A stretch of DNA of 47,445 bases from Prevotella sp. UBA1705 (GTDB lineage Bacteria; Bacteroidota; Bacteroidia; Bacteroidales; Bacteroidaceae): positions 1 to 47,445 of the forward strand of contig DCJH01000049.1 in assembly GCA_002317385.1 (NCBI GenBank), read 5' to 3'. Made by a program: the position numbers and the translations under genes. This document shows positions 25,324-33,998 of the stretch, in pieces. Below the pieces are notes generated by a model that had not been told where the DNA came from, made no database searches, and was given only the letters and a program-made list of their open reading frames with translations. Numbering within the stretch: the first letter of the stretch is position 1; the number at the start of each line of letters is the position of its first letter.

Positions 25324-27102
25324 CTATTTCACAAATTTCTTGCCTCCACGGATGTAGATGCCGCGCGGCAGGGCATTGACGTCGGTGCCTACCATGCGGC
25401 CGTCGAGGGTGTAGATCTTGTCTGAACCGGCAGCTGCGGCCTGGCTCTCGGTATGAGCAATGCCTGTGGTGGCTACCTCGGTGAGGTAGTCGAAGTACAC
25501 CGCGCCCGAGAGATAGTTGATGTTGTAGATGGGCGTTGCGTCGCTGGCGGTCCACCAGGCGGCATTGGGCAGTCCGCCGGTCTGGGTGAACGTGGGATAG
25601 TTCACGCTGGAGTCCACCCGATAAACGTCGCCATTGAGCTGCTGGGCAAACTCATATGGAGTGACGCCGTTGCCGATGCGATAGCTCGACTGCAGCAGTC
25701 CGTCGGCCGGAATCACAGTCATTCTCGATTTGCCCACTACGTCGTTCACGCTGTTGGAAGCCAGACTGAAGGCAGTGGCATCATAGTTGACGTGGTAGAG
25801 GAGCAGGCCGCTGGTGGTGGGATTGTAGTTGATGTTCTCCTTAGAACTTACATATCGTGCCACGCGCTGGTTCCAGCCCTTGTCCTCAAAGAGCTCCAGC
25901 ACATAGTATTCGTTGCTGTTGGTGGGGTTCACCACCTTCACGGCACGCTGGCCTTTGGCGTTGGTGAGCTTGTATTGACCTGCGGCGGTGATAGGCTTGA
26001 TGGTATCCCAGCCGAAGGCTTCGCGCTCCCACACGGTGTATCCGGTGGGGCAGTTGCCATAGGACACATACTCGCCGTCGTCCATCAGGCTCCAGTCTTC
26101 CATGCCCTGATTGTCGTAAACACCTTGCGTGTGGGCCGGATAGAAGTCGGGAAGCCCCAGGCAGTGGGAGAATTCATGGCAGAACAGTCCGATACCATTG
26201 ATCTGTTTCACGGCCGTGGCAAAGTTCTTGGTAGAGTCGGTCGGGGTGAACTGATAGCCGAAGGCACCCTGGTTGCCATTGAGTTCATTGCTGATGCCTC
26301 CCCGGTTTACGCCCTTGCCGTCGAACTTGGTGGAGGTAAATCCGCCGAAACTCTTGGGCCACATGGTGTTGGCGGGGGCACCGTTGCTCTGGCCATAGCC
26401 AGCATAGATGACATAGACAAGGTCGATGTTGCCATCGCCGTCTTGGTCGTAGGGGGTGAAATCGAGCGAGTCGTCCATGGCTTTGCAGGCATCGATGAGC
26501 AGCTGGGTGTATTTCTCGTCACTTCCATAATCGTTGGTTCCACCGTAGTAGGCCAGATTGTTGGGCAGGGTCACGGGGCCATAGATATCAAACTGGGGTG
26601 CGAAGGCCGAGTCGCTCTGTGCCATGAAATACTGCTTCACGCTGCCGTAGTTCAGGTTCTCGTAGGTTCCGAGGTTCACGGGATGGCCGTCTGTGCGGTT
26701 AAGATACTGGTCGAACGAGGCCCGCGGATTAGCTACCGTGAACTTCCAATCGGGATATTGCGCCAGGATGACCACCGCGCGGGGGGTGCCCGTGTGGGGG
26801 AAATTGCTGGCCGACATTGCTACCGGCTCATAGCTCTTGGCCTGGGCCTGCACCTGAGAGTTGGCCTCGGCCAGGAAAGTCGCCGGGTCTACGTCGAGCA
26901 CGGTGAAGTCGTTGCCGTTGCGTTCGAGTATGCGGCCCTGCATATCGGTGTACCAATGGAAATTGGCATCGCCGCGGAGATACACGGTGATGGGCGTGCC
27001 GTTGCTCTGAATGACGGTGATGGGGTAGGGCCATGCCTTGGAAGCGTGGAGCGAGCTCAGCGCAAACAGGGCGAGACAGAGTGAGAGTAATATTTTCTTC
27101 AT
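25324..27102 (-). CDS. secreted M6-family metallopeptidase with C-terminal sorting-type tail
   Basis: 592 residues from the ATG complement at 27100-27102, the start that opens with a signal peptide (MKKILLSLCLALFALSSLHA). After a propeptide-like region (about 20-100) comes the immune-inhibitor-A-like M6 catalytic domain with zinc motif HEFSHCLGLPDFY (His 309 and 313, Glu 310). A beta-rich part follows, and the last 35 residues (from SDKIYTLDGRMVG to PRGIYIRGGKKFVK) resemble the C-terminal tails of secreted Prevotella proteins, some of which use type IX secretion. Likely an extracellular or surface protease. It follows the EFR1 gene by 34 nt and is probably the last gene of that transcript. 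Confidence 0.88.
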   Translation of the reverse strand: MKKILLSLCLALFALSSLHASKAWPYPITVIQSNGTPITVYLRGDANFHWYTDMQGRILERNGNDFTVLDVDPATFLAEANSQVQAQAKSYEPVAMSASNFPHTGTPRAVVILAQYPDWKFTVANPRASFDQYLNRTDGHPVNLGTYENLNYGSVKQYFMAQSDSAFAPQFDIYGPVTLPNNLAYYGGTNDYGSDEKYTQLLIDACKAMDDSLDFTPYDQDGDGNIDLVYVIYAGYGQSNGAPANTMWPKSFGGFTSTKFDGKGVNRGGISNELNGNQGAFGYQFTPTDSTKNFATAVKQINGIGLFCHEFSHCLGLPDFYPAHTQGVYDNQGMEDWSLMDDGEYVSYGNCPTGYTVWEREAFGWDTIKPITAAGQYKLTNAKGQRAVKVVNPTNSNEYYVLELFEDKGWNQRVARYVSSKENINYNPTTSGLLLYHVNYDATAFSLASNSVNDVVGKSRMTVIPADGLLQSSYRIGNGVTPYEFAQQLNGDVYRVDSSVNYPTFTQTGGLPNAAWWTASDATPIYNINYLSGAVYFDYLTEVATTGIAHTESQAAAAGSDKIYTLDGRMVGTDVNALPRGIYIRGGKKFVK

Positions 27103-27136
27103 TATCTGTTGATGTTGGGGTTTGGGTTTTATGATG

Positions 27137-27928
27137 TTATCTTGAACTGTTACGTTGGGGATGATTATAGAAATATTGTCCTTTGTGGCGGGTCTGCCGG
27201 CCGTAGAATATGGCGTGATGGGGACAGTGGTGATAGCAGGCAAAGCAGTTCATGCAACTGTCCTCGTGCTTCCACTGGGGCTCCAGACCGAGGCCTCCAA
27301 CGATGTTGTGGAGCGGGCATACGTCGGCACAGATGCCGCATTTCACGCAGATGGCACTGTCTACCCCGAAGGGTTTGTCGGAGTTGAGATAGTCTACGGA
27401 GGCCCCTCCCAGCAGTCTGGAGTTGATTTTGGGCCATCGGCCGATGTCCAGCGGTGCTCCTCCGGGTCGCCGTTCCACGATGTCGAGGGTGTAGCGGCGC
27501 ATCCGCTCCTCGGCGTCGGCCAGTTTGCGGCGCTCCAGGTCGGGCTTGTCCACATCCATGAAAGGTAGTCCCACGTAGGTGTTGGGCATGAGCAGCGAGT
27601 AGGATGCGTCGAGGCCGATGCCGCGCTGGCGCAGGTCTTGCCGCAAGATGTCCATGGTCTCTGCGAGCGTGTCGCCTGCCGTGCAGAGGGCGTAGACATA
27701 GTGGCCTTGGGTCTGTAGCGACAGATGGCTGATGAATCGGCGCACCACGCGTGGCGGTCGCCAGCCGTGAACGGGAAAGCAGAAGCCCAGACGCTCGCCC
27801 GGTTGCAGCGGGCGGAGGGTGGCCTCAGGGTCGATGTCGGCCATCGACAGCAGCTCATCGCCGGTGGCGTTGGCTATTTGTTGGGCGGCCCATCGGGTGT
27901 TTCCTGTTCCTGAAATATACAGAATCAT
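27137..27928 (-). CDS. EFR1-family flavodoxin-ferredoxin fusion
   Basis: 263 residues. The N-terminus is a flavodoxin-like domain with the FMN phosphate loop ISGTGNTRWAA at residues 5-15; the C-terminal third carries two [4Fe-4S] ferredoxin motifs, CVKCGICADVCP and CMNCFACYHHCP, each of CX2CX2CX3CP form. This is the EFR1 family: a soluble electron carrier joining FMN and two clusters; the partner enzyme is unknown. A -7 box ends 4 nt before the ATG, so the mRNA is probably leaderless or nearly so. Confidence 0.9.
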   Translation of the reverse strand: MILYISGTGNTRWAAQQIANATGDELLSMADIDPEATLRPLQPGERLGFCFPVHGWRPPRVVRRFISHLSLQTQGHYVYALCTAGDTLAETMDILRQDLRQRGIGLDASYSLLMPNTYVGLPFMDVDKPDLERRKLADAEERMRRYTLDIVERRPGGAPLDIGRWPKINSRLLGGASVDYLNSDKPFGVDSAICVKCGICADVCPLHNIVGGLGLEPQWKHEDSCMNCFACYHHCPHHAIFYGRQTRHKGQYFYNHPQRNSSR

Positions 27929-27932
27929 GTGG

Positions 27933-27940
27933 CAAAGTTA
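27933..27940 (-). promoter_or_regulatory. -7 box immediately upstream of the EFR1 gene
   Basis: Reads TAACTTTG on the minus strand, 4 nt from the start codon at 27928. Transcription would begin at or next to the ATG. Confidence 0.6.
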
Positions 27941-27986
27941 CTAAAAATAAAGTATTTAGCTCCTGCAATTAACATAAAAAGAAGGG

Positions 27987-28583
27987 TTAATCGCGATTAT
28001 TTATCTTTGTGCAGCACCCGTTGATCATATTTCTTATCTGTGCGATGCGGGCCGTCTCGTCGGGACGGAAGCGCCGATAGTAGACCAGAGCACTCTGAAA
28101 ATGGTCGAGCGCCTCTATCCATTCCTCACGAAACGAGTAGATGAATCCCATGCGATAATAGGCATCGGGCTTCTCGTTGTCGCGGCATAGGCCGAGCATC
28201 TGCCCGTAGAGGGGCAGGGCTTGGTCGTATTGTTTAAGGTTGAAATGGCTCTCGGCGGCTGCAAAGCAGTAGAAGGAGCGCTCCTGGGGAGCAAACGACT
28301 TGAGCTGCGGAATGACCGAATCGAGACACTCGGCGGCCTGCGCGTAGTCCCATTCATAGTAGTAGCACACTCCCATGTAAGCCCTGAAGCGTGGGTTGAG
28401 CCTATATTTTCGGTCGAGTTTCTGTAGGATAAGCAGCGACTCGTGGTATTTGCCGCCCTGAAAATAGTCGAGCGCCATACCCAGTTGCTCACTATCCGAT
28501 TGCTGCGCACGGGCCACCTGACCTGGGGATAGCAGCAATAGGGCTATCCCGAGCAGCAGGGTTTTGAGCAGGTGCAGGGGCAT
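27987..28583 (-). CDS. exported TPR-repeat protein
   Basis: 198 residues with a signal peptide (about 1-26, ending ARA) and four to five tetratricopeptide-like helical pairs (ALDYFQGGKYHESLLILQKL, YYYEWDYAQAAECLDSV, AAESHFNLKQYDQALPLYGQ, GFIYSFREEWIEALDHFQSA). Probably periplasmic and involved in protein contacts. It starts 19 nt after the M64 peptidase gene and is co-transcribed with it. Specific partner unknown. Confidence 0.82.
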   Translation of the reverse strand: MPLHLLKTLLLGIALLLLSPGQVARAQQSDSEQLGMALDYFQGGKYHESLLILQKLDRKYRLNPRFRAYMGVCYYYEWDYAQAAECLDSVIPQLKSFAPQERSFYCFAAAESHFNLKQYDQALPLYGQMLGLCRDNEKPDAYYRMGFIYSFREEWIEALDHFQSALVYYRRFRPDETARIAQIRNMINGCCTKINNRD

Positions 28584-28602
28584 GAGACGGTTGGTTGTGG
28601 GG

Positions 28603-29844
28603 TTATTTCACGTAGAATTCGATAAGTTCGCGGGTGGCTTGCTGGCATGCCGGACAGAACTCGGGTATCTCGTTGGTGCGCATGCGGCAGTCGTCGTAGG
28701 CGCGATACACGCCTTTGAGCTTGTAGCCGGCGCCCTCGTAGAATCCCGCCTTGGGGTCTTTGCCGATGAGGTTCTCCCATTTTCCGTGGAAGTCTACCTT
28801 GGTCGTGATGTTCTTTTCCCATGGTTCCACGTCGAGCGGATATAGGTCTACCTCGTCGCCCTCGTAGGCATACTCGTCGGCCAGGGCCGCAAAGCTGTGC
28901 CCAAACTCATGCACCACCACCGGCTTGGACCACCGGTTGTGGATGGTCGAGAGGAAGTAGGAGTTGAGGATACCACCTCCTCCATAGCGGTCGGAGTTGA
29001 CAAGGACGAGAATATGCTCGTAGGGCGTGCCGGCCAGAAGGTCGTGCATGTCCTTGAGATGGCTGGTGGTGAGGTAGCGTTCGCTGTAGTTGGTGTCCCA
29101 ATGCGAGTGCAGGGCAGTGTTCTTCCAGATGCCTTTGCCTGGCTCGCTGGCCCCGCTCTCGGCCGAAGGCGACTTCACCGCCACGATGTTGAAGTAGCGG
29201 CGCATACTCTTGTAGGGCTCGTGGGCAAAGAGAGCAGCCATTGCCGTGCGCACGTCGGTTATGAAAACGTCCATCTCCTCGGGCCTGTAACCCTCGGCCA
29301 TATAGACCAGATGGATGCAGTTGGTAGTATCTTCGGCCTGCTGAATCACTACGTATGGGGTCACGTTGTGGTAGCCGATGGGACGGATGAGAATATCGGT
29401 GGGTACCACCTGATGGGTGAGCGAGGCCGAAATCTGGCGTCGGTTGTCGCGCAGGTCGAGCGTGATGTCGGCAGTATCTTGGGGCATCGGTACGAGGAAA
29501 ACGTTCTCAAACGAGCGCTCTGTGTGCTCAGCCTCGGGCTCTTGCTGCCATTCCTGGAAGAGCGTGGAGAACGAATTGCGGTAGATTATGGTGCCGGTCT
29601 TGTGGTCGCGGACGGTGATTTGTCCGTTGCCCTCGGCCGGAAGTTCGGCCAGTCGCTTGCGCTTGCCATACCAACGGGGCTCCACCAGCAGTTCGTCTAC
29701 GGCGATGTGCTGGGTGTTTCGGCCGCCGGAGAAGATGTAATCTACGCGCAGCGTCTTGTCTTGGAAATAGTCGTTGAAATTCTGAGCCATAGCCATGTTG
29801 CCCGAAAGGAGCATCAAGGCGAGGCCCGCAAGGATTCTGTTCAT
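28603..29844 (-). CDS. M64-family zinc metallopeptidase, exported
   Basis: 413 residues: signal peptide (about 1-20, ending MAMA), an M64 N-terminal beta domain (about 25-145), and the catalytic domain with HEFGHSFAALADEY (zinc His 312 and 316, Glu 313, and the downstream Asp 323). Four cysteines near the end (CRMR ... CPAC) may bind metal or form disulfides. The family name comes from IgA peptidase of Clostridium, but Bacteroidota members have unproven substrates. It lies between the LysM glucosaminidase (64 nt upstream) and the TPR gene. Confidence 0.9.
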   Translation of the reverse strand: MNRILAGLALMLLSGNMAMAQNFNDYFQDKTLRVDYIFSGGRNTQHIAVDELLVEPRWYGKRKRLAELPAEGNGQITVRDHKTGTIIYRNSFSTLFQEWQQEPEAEHTERSFENVFLVPMPQDTADITLDLRDNRRQISASLTHQVVPTDILIRPIGYHNVTPYVVIQQAEDTTNCIHLVYMAEGYRPEEMDVFITDVRTAMAALFAHEPYKSMRRYFNIVAVKSPSAESGASEPGKGIWKNTALHSHWDTNYSERYLTTSHLKDMHDLLAGTPYEHILVLVNSDRYGGGGILNSYFLSTIHNRWSKPVVVHEFGHSFAALADEYAYEGDEVDLYPLDVEPWEKNITTKVDFHGKWENLIGKDPKAGFYEGAGYKLKGVYRAYDDCRMRTNEIPEFCPACQQATRELIEFYVK

Positions 29845-29908
29845 GTGTCGGTGTCAGTAGAAGGTTGAATGGATGGGGGCTGAGGGGCGGGCCGCGAGGC
29901 CTTTCCCC

Positions 29909-30835
29909 TTAGTAGACCCGTAGCTGCTCGCCCACACGAATGGTGTGGTCGGGCTCGAGATTGTTCATCTTATAGAGGCTCTTGAGGCGGATGCCGTAGA
30001 GCTGGGCGATGGAGTACATGCTCTCGCCGGGTCTTACAGTGTGGAGCACACGCTTGAATTGCTTTGGCGCGCGCTTCTGTTTCTTCTTCAGATAGACCAC
30101 GTCTCCGGCATGGAGCACGTCTTTGTAGTCGCGCTCGTTGTACTTGGCGAGCTTGCGTCCAGATAGTTCTGTCTCCTTGCCGAGGGCCTTGAAGGTATCG
30201 CCTTCTCGGGCTATCAGGTAATAGTTCTTGTTGTAGATTTTGATGGGATGCAGCTGTCCGCCACGCTGTGCAGGCTGATCCTGGCCTGAGCGCTGGGCCA
30301 TGAACTTGTCGTAATCCTTAGCGCCGTCATACTGATAGAGACGATAAAGCTCGATGATCTCTATGAGTTTGTTGGCGTAGTTGGGGTTGGTGGCATAGCC
30401 GCAGGCCTTCAGGCCGCGTGCCCAACCGCGGTAATCGGTCTGCGCTATCTGGAACAGGGGAGCATAGCGGCGCCCCGTGGCCAGGAATTTGCTATGGTCT
30501 TCGTAGCTTTGACGGGCGTTGTCGTAGGCGCGGAAGCACTCATCGCGCTCGTCGTCGTCCTGTGCAATGGTGCGCCCGGTCCACCCGTGGCACTTGATTC
30601 CGAAGTGATTGTTGCCCACAGTGGCCAGCGGACTCAGTCCGGCCCGGCTCTCAAAGACACCTTGCGCCAGCGTGATGCTGGCCGGAATGTGGTAGCGCAG
30701 CATCTGCTCAATGGCCAGGTCCTTGTACTGGTCAAAGTAATTCTGGAACTGCTGACTCCATTTCATCTGTGCCGTTGCGGTGAGGCAGGCACAGCCAAGC
30801 AGCAGGAAGCAAAGAAGGCGTCTTATTGGATACAT
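29909..30835 (-). CDS. exported glucosaminidase with LysM repeat
   Basis: 308 residues from the ATG complement at 30833-30835, where the signal peptide begins (MYPIRRLLCFLLLGCACLTA). The catalytic glucosaminidase domain (about 35-175) shows ASITLAQGVFESRAGLS with the acidic catalytic residue, GNNHFGIKCHGW and YATNPNYANKLIEII. Two LysM-like modules follow, the better one at the C-terminus (HTVRPGESMYSIAQLYGI to VGEQLRVY). It cleaves the glycan strands of peptidoglycan, as FlgJ/AcmA-type enzymes do, and the LysM modules hold it on the wall. An upstream in-frame ATG at 30865 would bury the signal peptide. Confidence 0.9.
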   Translation of the reverse strand: MYPIRRLLCFLLLGCACLTATAQMKWSQQFQNYFDQYKDLAIEQMLRYHIPASITLAQGVFESRAGLSPLATVGNNHFGIKCHGWTGRTIAQDDDERDECFRAYDNARQSYEDHSKFLATGRRYAPLFQIAQTDYRGWARGLKACGYATNPNYANKLIEIIELYRLYQYDGAKDYDKFMAQRSGQDQPAQRGGQLHPIKIYNKNYYLIAREGDTFKALGKETELSGRKLAKYNERDYKDVLHAGDVVYLKKKQKRAPKQFKRVLHTVRPGESMYSIAQLYGIRLKSLYKMNNLEPDHTIRVGEQLRVY

Positions 30836-30913
30836 GGGGCATTCACGCTTGTTTCGCTCCGGCATCGGCGTCGTGGGCCAGAGCCGGGGCAGGGATGACC
30901 GCCGCGCCTATAC

Positions 30914-30927
30914 CATATTATATAATA
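30914..30927. other. 14-nt AT-only perfect palindrome
   Basis: ATATTATATAATAT lies between the rho stop and the glucosaminidase start. It could be a regulator site or part of a weak terminator; there is no T-tract. Confidence 0.35.
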
Positions 30928-30947
30928 TAGGAGCCGCGACCGTTGGG

Positions 30948-32951
30948 TTATTGGTTCATCGAGATGAGGAACTCGGTATTATCCTTGGTCCTCTCCATGT
31001 TGCCATGGATGGTGTTCATGGCCTCTATGGCATTCATGTCGGCAATATATTTGCGCAGGATCCACATGCGATCGAGTGTGGTCTTGTCTTGCAAGAGGTC
31101 GTCGCGACGTGTGCTCGACGCGATGAGGTTCACGGCAGGGAAGATGCGCTTGTTGCTCAACGAGCGGTCGAGCTGCAGTTCCATGTTACCGGTTCCCTTG
31201 AATTCCTCGAAGATCACCTCGTCCATCTTGGAGCCAGTATCTATCAGCGCCGTGGCAATGATGGTGAGCGAGCCGCCCTTCTCGATGTTACGGGCTGCAC
31301 CGAAGAATCGCTTCGGCTTCTGCAGCGCATTGGCATCCACACCACCGGTGAGCACTTTGCCACTGGCAGGAGATACCGTGTTGTATGCGCGGGCTAAGCG
31401 GGTGATGGAGTCGAGGAATATCACGACGTCGTGTCCGCACTCTACCATGCGCTTGGCCTTCTCGAGAACGATGCCCGCAATCTTCACATGGCGCTCTGCA
31501 GGCTCGTCGAATGTCGAGGCGATGACCTCGGCGTTCACCGTGCGTGCCATGTCGGTCACCTCCTCAGGACGCTCGTCTATGAGCAGCATCATGAGGTAGG
31601 CCTCGGGATGATTGGCCGCGATGGCATTGGCGATATTCTTCATCAGGATGGTCTTACCGGTCTTGGGCTGGGCCACGATGAGCGCGCGCTGACCCTTACC
31701 GATAGGCGAGAAGAGGTCGACCACGCGCGTAGAGAGGTTTGTAGTCTTGGGATCGCCACAGAGAGTGAACTTCTCATCGGGGAAGAGCGGCGTGAGATGG
31801 TCGAACGGAATGCGGTCGCGGATCTCGGCCGGAGAGCGCCCGTTGATCTTCTCGATACTCGTGAGGGGGAAATATTTCTCACCTTCGTGGGGCGGACGCA
31901 CGCGGCATTGGAGCACGTCGCCCGTCTTGAGGTTATAGTGCTTGATCTGATTGCCGGCCACATAGATATCGTCGGGCGACGACAGATAGTTGTAGTCGCT
32001 CGAGCGCAGGAATCCATAGCCGTCGGGCATAATCTCCAAAACGCCTGTGGCGGCAATGATATCGTTGAAATCGTAGAGCTGATTGTTGGGCGTTGGAGCA
32101 GCGGGTTGCTGATACTCCGGTGTGGAAGGCTGTGAGAACGAGGCAATGGGATTGTCGAACATATCGTAGTTGGGCACCACGCCTTGGTCTTCGATGGGGA
32201 GGTCTATGACCGGAATGAAGTCGGTTCCGTCGCCCGGATCGCCTGCCCACACGTTGCTGGGGGCGTTGTTGTCGCGGTAATCGTCGGCACCTTCGTTTCT
32301 CGAATTGATCTTGGCCTGCAGCTGAGCGATGAGGTCGCCGTTGCTATTGTCGTCCTGACTGTGGCTTCCTGCGGCAAAGGCCGCTTCTGGAATGGCGTTC
32401 ATGGTCTCCTCGCTGGTGTCGGCCGCTGCCATTTCTGTGCTTTCTTCCTCCTTCTGTTCTACGGGTTGCTCCACCTCCTCGGTGGGTTTTTCACCTGCCA
32501 TTTCCTTGGCTTGCTCTATCTGGGCCAGCAGGTCGCGCTCCTGTTTGGTCTTCGGACCTCGGTGCTTAGGCAGAGCGGCGAGCTCGGCTTCGAGCGACTC
32601 TACGCTGGCCATCTCGGGCGTCTCTTCCTTCTTTTCGGGTTCGGGAGCGGGGATGTTTCTAAAAAGCGGGGGCTGCGTGTTGCCGGCTTTGGCATTCTTG
32701 GTATCAAAATTCTCACCCTCCTTGCCTTTCACCGAATATACGCGGTCGGGCTCTTTGCGGGTGATTCGTGTGCGTTTGTGCTTCGAAGTGGCTATCAGGT
32801 TCTGGCTGCTTTCGTTCACAGCTTGTCTGTCGAGTATGGCGTAAATGAGCTGGTCGGACTCGCTATAGTCCTTTGCGTTGAGGCCAAGTTCATTCGCAAT
32901 ATCTTCAAGTGTAGCAATACTCTTAGATAATAATTCCTCTTTGCTATACAT
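30948..32951 (-). CDS. rho: transcription termination factor Rho with long N-terminal insertion
   Basis: 667 residues, versus about 420 in E. coli. The N-terminal Rho_N helical domain (1-50) is followed by about 200 residues of low-complexity, Glu/Pro/Gln/Asn-rich sequence, then the cold-shock-like RNA-binding domain (from LEIMPDGYGFLRS), and the hexameric ATPase with Walker A AQPKTGKT, Walker B VIFLDS, the Q-loop region and the arginine finger region (GSLTIIATALIDTGS). Long Rho insertions are known in Bacteroidota and can affect RNA binding. The promoter at 33022-33029 gives a leader of about 70 nt. It heads a long minus-strand gene row. Confidence 0.96.
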   Translation of the reverse strand: MYSKEELLSKSIATLEDIANELGLNAKDYSESDQLIYAILDRQAVNESSQNLIATSKHKRTRITRKEPDRVYSVKGKEGENFDTKNAKAGNTQPPLFRNIPAPEPEKKEETPEMASVESLEAELAALPKHRGPKTKQERDLLAQIEQAKEMAGEKPTEEVEQPVEQKEEESTEMAAADTSEETMNAIPEAAFAAGSHSQDDNSNGDLIAQLQAKINSRNEGADDYRDNNAPSNVWAGDPGDGTDFIPVIDLPIEDQGVVPNYDMFDNPIASFSQPSTPEYQQPAAPTPNNQLYDFNDIIAATGVLEIMPDGYGFLRSSDYNYLSSPDDIYVAGNQIKHYNLKTGDVLQCRVRPPHEGEKYFPLTSIEKINGRSPAEIRDRIPFDHLTPLFPDEKFTLCGDPKTTNLSTRVVDLFSPIGKGQRALIVAQPKTGKTILMKNIANAIAANHPEAYLMMLLIDERPEEVTDMARTVNAEVIASTFDEPAERHVKIAGIVLEKAKRMVECGHDVVIFLDSITRLARAYNTVSPASGKVLTGGVDANALQKPKRFFGAARNIEKGGSLTIIATALIDTGSKMDEVIFEEFKGTGNMELQLDRSLSNKRIFPAVNLIASSTRRDDLLQDKTTLDRMWILRKYIADMNAIEAMNTIHGNMERTKDNTEFLISMNQ

Positions 32952-33021
32952 TTTAGTATGGTAAAATTTTTAAAAACGGGGGAAGTGCTTCAGAAATGAA
33001 ACGTTTTCATGTAATATTTTG

Positions 33022-33029
33022 CAAAGGTA
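33022..33029 (-). promoter_or_regulatory. -7 box of rho
   Basis: TACCTTTG on the minus strand; a TTTG at 33054-33057 is 24 nt away, slightly too far for a standard promoter. Confidence 0.55.
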
Positions 33030-33179
33030 ATTAATATTCACGAAACCATGATGCAAATGGGGCAATTATTTTTTCTATTAACAAATATTTATCGTTTTTC
33101 GTTTGACTGGGTTTATATTAAATAGGTGGAGGACGTTGAATCGGGGGCCTGTTTGTCCTCCGTGTAGCGCCCGTTCACC

Positions 33180-33219
33180 AGTAGGGACATGCCCTGTGGA
33201 TGTCCGCTCCGCCGGATGG
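33180..33219 (-). repeat. REP-like palindromic repeat (reverse copy)
   Basis: On the minus strand: TCCGGCGGAGCGGACATCC, then AGGGCATGTCCCTACT. It differs from the copy at 41131-41170 at five of 40 positions. Confidence 0.7.
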
Positions 33220-33528
33220 CGGCCTGCTATGCTTGGCAAAACCGCTCCATCTTTATAACATAATGACAGATAGCTTATCATAATGACATATTTTCCAGCC
33301 TCTGATGCCATGACATAAGAAACGCTCCGCGTTTCATAATGACAGGCAGATGACCCTGATGGATGTTTCCTCAATATGTCTTTTTGTCTTGATGTCTTAA
33401 AAATCTTGTGTCCTTATGAAAAGAATTTTGTCCTTATGTCATAATATATGCCTATTATGTAGTTCTGTCTAAAAACCCCGAATAAAATGTTATTCTGATA
33501 CTATGTCTATTGATTGTGTCGGGCATAG

Positions 33529-33568
33529 CCCTCCGGCGGTGCGGATATCCACGGGGGATGTCCCTACT
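33529..33568 (+). repeat. REP-like palindromic repeat (forward copy)
   Basis: CCCTCCGGCGGTGCGGATAT, then CCACGGGGGATGTCCCTACT: four mismatches or fewer to the copy at 41131-41170. It faces the reverse copy at 33180-33219. Confidence 0.7.
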
Positions 33569-33616
33569 ATTCCATCGCCATGCGGCGAGAGAAAGTACGA
33601 TTATCAGACATATTAC

Positions 33617-33655
33617 TCCCCTCCCTCCGGGGAGGGGTTGGGGGAGAGGCTTTTT
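33617..33655. repeat. GC-rich palindrome with T-tract
   Basis: CTCCCTCCGGGGAGGGG is self-complementary and is followed by TTGGGGGAGAGGCTTTTT. A diverged relative (CCTCCTTGTGGAGAGGG) occurs at about 41065-41082, also near a REP-like pair. Confidence 0.55.
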
Positions 33656-33689
33656 GTCTGCCTACTCCCCCCTTCGTGATCTCTACCTC

Positions 33690-33783
33690 ATCGCGTCACG
33701 ATTAGTACCAAATCGCGACGCGAAAAGGTAGTAACGGCAACGCGATTAGGCCGTAATTGCGGAGACCCCAAATCGCGAGGCGT
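33690..33783. repeat. degenerate copies of the 22-bp repeat
   Basis: ATTAGTACC (33701-33709), AAGGTAGTAACGGCAACGCG (33725-33744) and two AAATCGCGA boxes (33710 and 33770 regions) match the unit of the tandem array at 40854-40927. Confidence 0.5.
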
Positions 33784-33966
33784 TTGACACCGGATGGGCA
33801 TTGCAGGGCGAGGAATGGTTCGTCACGAAGCTGGTGGGTGGAAAGATGTTGATGCTCAGTGCCTTGCGTGCGTTTCGACAAAGCAATCGTGCACCGTGCT
33901 GAGGACGTGGGAAGGGAGCGCCGAGTATTTATTGGGGTTTAGTTAATGTATTTTCGAGAAAAGTAT

Positions 33967-33974
33967 TATCTTTG
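33967..33974 (+). promoter_or_regulatory. -7 box of the permease operon
   Basis: TATCTTTG, 24 nt before the ATG at 33999. No consensus -33 at the usual distance. Confidence 0.55.
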
Positions 33975-33998
33975 CATCGTAATTAATTAAATACACTA

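Larger units (their letters stand above)
32952..33998. other. 1-kb repeat-rich intergenic region
   Basis: No credible coding sequence. Starting from the rho side it holds the rho promoter (33022-33029), an inverted pair of REP-like repeats (33180-33219 and 33529-33568) enclosing many CATAATGACA/TGTCCTTATG words, a GC-rich palindrome (33617-33650), degenerate copies of a 22-bp repeat (about 33690-33783) and the promoter of the permease operon (33967-33974). Confidence 0.7.

Noticed and set aside
25453..27084. 543-codon open frame on the plus strand across the M6 peptidase gene
   Set aside because: It is antisense to a gene with a signal peptide and zinc motif; its composition (Val/Gly/His-rich, no domain) is the usual shadow of a GC-rich coding strand.
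33078..33374. 98-codon minus-strand frame in the repeat-rich region
   Set aside because: Made largely of repeat sequence; no domain, signal peptide or promoter.
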